NCBI GenBank assembly: GCA_900317835.1
Contig: ONIL01000002.1
Span: 124,001-188,000, forward strand
Length of the DNA stretch: 64,000 nt
Reading direction: 5' to 3'
Origin: an uncultured Prevotellaceae bacterium
Lineage (GTDB): Bacteria > Bacteroidota > Bacteroidia > Bacteroidales > Muribaculaceae
Position numbers and translations under genes: made by a program. Under the pieces are notes generated by a model that saw nothing but the letters and a program-made list of their open reading frames with translations, made no database searches and was not told the origin of the DNA. How positions within the stretch are numbered: position 1 is the stretch's first letter; each line of letters starts with the position of its first letter. Below are positions 61,599 to 64,000 of the stretch, piece after piece.

Positions 61599-64000
61599 AT
61601 GGGTAACGTCGATAGAGATAACAATAGAAACCTGCTGGTTATCAAGGCTTCGGCTGGTTCTGGTAAAACCTATAACCTGGCCTTGCAGTATATCAAGCAG
61701 CTCTTGTTCACAACAACCGAGGACGGCAAGCTGGTTCCGCATCGGGGCAAGCAAGACGACCGCATCATCAATGCCCATCGCATCTTGCTGGCTATCACCT
61801 TTACCAACAAGGCCACCGACCAAATGAAAGAGCGTATCGTCAGGGAACTGTATCATCTCTCCCAGCCAGGTGTTCACAGTGACTATCTGGAGGGCTTCAT
61901 GAAGGAGACAGGCCTAGACGAGACGAGAATCAGAAATCTGGCGCAACAGGCACTGAACGAGTTGCTGTTTGACTACAGTAACTTTAATGTGAGCACTATC
62001 GACTCGTTTTTCCAAACAATCCTGCGCAATTTTGCCCGTGAACTGGACCGGGATTTCAATTATGACATCCAGCTCGAGGAGAAATATGCCGTGAGAGTGG
62101 CGTTGCACAACTTCCTGTTGTCGCTGGGTCGTGAGGGAGAGCCTACACAGGTTGACGAGTGGGTCAAGGAGTATTTGAGGCACATGACCCATGGCGATGC
62201 CGACAAGAGGAGGTGGAAATTCTTTGACGATGGCGGGGAACTGCTCAGTTTCGCCAATCAGATTAATAGCGAGATGTTCCGCAGCAAGATGCCTGCCATA
62301 CGCTCCTATTTGGGTTCGGTGGACAACAACGGCGAATTTCACAGCGATTTCTCACGCATCCGTGCCTTCAAGCAACTTGTCAATAAGATTGCCAAGGACC
62401 GCACGTCTGCTGTTGAGGCAAGCCTTGAGGAATTGAAAACCACATTGCTGCCACTCGCCGATGGCCTGAGTGGAAACCGTTCGTTGGGCTCTTGGCTTAA
62501 AAAAGGAGGAAACGCGCCCTTGTCCCGCACATTGCAGGATGCTGACGAACAAGTGATCTTCAATCAGTTTAACAAAAGCAATAAACCCGACGACGCGACA
62601 CTGAGCAACCTGTTGCGCCTTGTCAGAGCCTATTTCAATGATATGCTTGTGGCCAATCTTTTCAAGAAAATCGAGAGCAACCTCGGTTTGCTTGGCCTGT
62701 TGGCCATGGTGGACATCTTCCTAGAGCGCTATCGCCGTGAGACCAACTCGATTCTCATCGGTGACACTAACGAACTGATTGGCACAGTGCTCGAGAGCGG
62801 CTCAGACTTTGTGTATGAGCGCGTGGGCACCACGATAGCCCATTTCATGATCGATGAGTTCCAGGACACAAGCACCAAGCAGTACGAGAACTTCCGTGGC
62901 TTGCTTAAGGAGAGCCTGGCGAGCGGCCATTTCAATATGCTTATAGGCGATGCCAAGCAGTCGATATACCGCTTCCGCAATGCCGATCCCACGGTCTTCC
63001 GCGAGCGCGTGGAGGACGATTTCGCCGCCGACATTTTCCAACCGTCAATCGAGCCGGGCAAGCCCAGCTCGACCAACTTCCGCAGCTCGTGTAACATCAT
63101 CGAGTTCAATAACCGTCTCTTTGACTTTGCAAGTGTCTGCTATCCTGATGTGCCTGCTGTTGGGAAATCTTATCAGGATGTGCGCCAAGGCATGCCTCCC
63201 GACATCAATGAAGCGAGGGTACCTGGTTACGTGCGGGTGCTGATGGGCAATTACAAGCGTTTGCTGGATGACAGCTTTGTCAAGCAGGTTGTGGACAACG
63301 AGAAGTTAGCGGTTGACGATTCCGCTGCCGTGGATGTGTTGACGGTTCTTCCGGCCTACCTGTTGCAGCTGCACCAGCGTTACGATTGGGGCAAGATGGG
63401 CATACTGGTCAATTCCAATGATCAGGGAAAGCGCATTGTGGAGCGTGTTCTCGAGTATAACAGGTGTACAACGGGTGAGCACATCAGCATTATTTCCGGC
63501 GAGTCGTTGCTGCTTAACAACTCGTCGGTGGTCAGGCGCATCATAGCACTGTTGCGCTTCATCGACATCAGCAGGTCAGGTGTTAATGAGGAAGATGCCG
63601 ATGAAGAGGAGGCTCGCCTCGAGGTCAATGACCATGCTGCATGCGTGGACAAGAAGCGCTTAAGCGACCAGCGGCTATATGCCTCCATGAGCCGTTTTGT
63701 CCAGGCACTGTCGGCAAATCCCGAAGCATCACCCCGCGAGAATGGCCAATTGCTGGTATCCAGCCTGGACGAGTTTAGTGGTGATGATAGCAAGATTTCA
63801 TCGATGACCGATGCCATCCTGTCATGCTTGCTGCCCGATGGTGACGAACTCACCACGCTAGTGAGCATTGTCGAGAACATTATCGCTTATTTCAAGAGCC
63901 AATGTGCCGATGCCGTCGATGTTGACCGTGAGGCCGCTTTCCTGTTGGCATTCCAGGACACGGTGATGCAGTTCGCTTCGTTGCGCAATGGGGGCAGTGT
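61599..64000 (+). CDS. AddA/UvrD-like superfamily I helicase (partial, runs off the window)
   Basis: The open frame begins at ATG 61599 and continues for 800 codons to the window end with no stop. Walker A ASAGSGKT (Lys23), LLAITFTNKATDQMKERI, the Walker B/DEFQD box MIDEFQDTS at about residue 417 and IGDAKQSIYRFRNADP are UvrD/AddA signatures. In Bacteroidales such large proteins are the helicase subunit of AddAB-type double-strand-break repair, often ending in a nuclease domain. That part would lie outside the window. The partner AddB gene is not visible. Confidence 0.9.
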   Translation, partial: MGNVDRDNNRNLLVIKASAGSGKTYNLALQYIKQLLFTTTEDGKLVPHRGKQDDRIINAHRILLAITFTNKATDQMKERIVRELYHLSQPGVHSDYLEGFMKETGLDETRIRNLAQQALNELLFDYSNFNVSTIDSFFQTILRNFARELDRDFNYDIQLEEKYAVRVALHNFLLSLGREGEPTQVDEWVKEYLRHMTHGDADKRRWKFFDDGGELLSFANQINSEMFRSKMPAIRSYLGSVDNNGEFHSDFSRIRAFKQLVNKIAKDRTSAVEASLEELKTTLLPLADGLSGNRSLGSWLKKGGNAPLSRTLQDADEQVIFNQFNKSNKPDDATLSNLLRLVRAYFNDMLVANLFKKIESNLGLLGLLAMVDIFLERYRRETNSILIGDTNELIGTVLESGSDFVYERVGTTIAHFMIDEFQDTSTKQYENFRGLLKESLASGHFNMLIGDAKQSIYRFRNADPTVFRERVEDDFAADIFQPSIEPGKPSSTNFRSSCNIIEFNNRLFDFASVCYPDVPAVGKSYQDVRQGMPPDINEARVPGYVRVLMGNYKRLLDDSFVKQVVDNEKLAVDDSAAVDVLTVLPAYLLQLHQRYDWGKMGILVNSNDQGKRIVERVLEYNRCTTGEHISIISGESLLLNNSSVVRRIIALLRFIDISRSGVNEEDADEEEARLEVNDHAACVDKKRLSDQRLYASMSRFVQALSANPEASPRENGQLLVSSLDEFSGDDSKISSMTDAILSCLLPDGDELTTLVSIVENIIAYFKSQCADAVDVDREAAFLLAFQDTVMQFASLRNGGS

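Overview
The window is a chromosomal stretch of a Bacteroidales bacterium, most like gut Muribaculaceae or Prevotellaceae. The genus is not determinable by eye. The evidence is the Bacteroidetes-type promoter (TTTG or TTG, then about 20 bases, then TAnnTTTG), three PorU-like C25 peptidases, a protein with a type IX secretion (T9SS) C-terminal sorting signal, tandem C10 (streptopain-like) peptidases, a BspA-type leucine-rich repeat protein and several C-terminal dockerin modules. I see no insertion sequence, integrase, CRISPR array or clear prophage.

Layout. 1-558: 3' end of an unknown gene. 583-2448 (-): BspA-like surface protein with dockerin. 2574-6386 (-): a compact operon reading SPFH/band-7 protein, ribbon-helix-helix regulator, three related multi-pass membrane proteins, and a 36-residue membrane peptide whose start overlaps the previous stop. 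6640-8015: pepT and tRNA-Lys. 8116-11257 (-): glycosyltransferase and a CotH-family secreted protein. 11576-14517: nnr (+), tRNA-Leu (-), then hpt-adk (-). 14735-18419 (-): two POT peptide transporters and sufE. 18652-20736 (-): PpiD-like chaperone. 21112-26097 (+): a 1023-residue TPR protein and an outer-membrane barrel protein. 26194-26961 (-): PIG-L deacetylase. 27290-31843 (+): large T9SS-exported repeat protein. 31922-38048 (-): two C10 peptidases. 38170-39118 (-): two orphan genes. 39443-42799 (+): CotH/dockerin protein, cohesin-like secreted protein, DUF3108 protein. 42962-48565 (+): TolC, HlyD and two ABC-2 permeases without an ATPase gene, then a phosphopantetheinyl transferase. 48683-60741 (+): PorU-like 1, rex, FAH-like gene, PorU-like 2 and 3. 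60832-61002 (-): a 56-residue 2[4Fe-4S] ferredoxin. 61218-64000 (+): a SUI1-family factor and the 5' part of an AddA/UvrD-like helicase.

The dominant theme is cell-surface export. Dockerin modules close five secreted proteins. A cohesin-like small secreted protein follows one of them in the same direction, after its own predicted promoter. Three C25 sortase-like proteins lie close together. The best candidates for something undescribed are the SPFH/RHH membrane operon, a module of about 175 residues found three times in two secreted proteins, and the cohesin-like/dockerin set.

Most starts were moved downstream of the longest reading frame where a signal peptide, a promoter or an upstream hairpin showed the longer start to be wrong. 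All homology calls come from reading motifs, not from searches.
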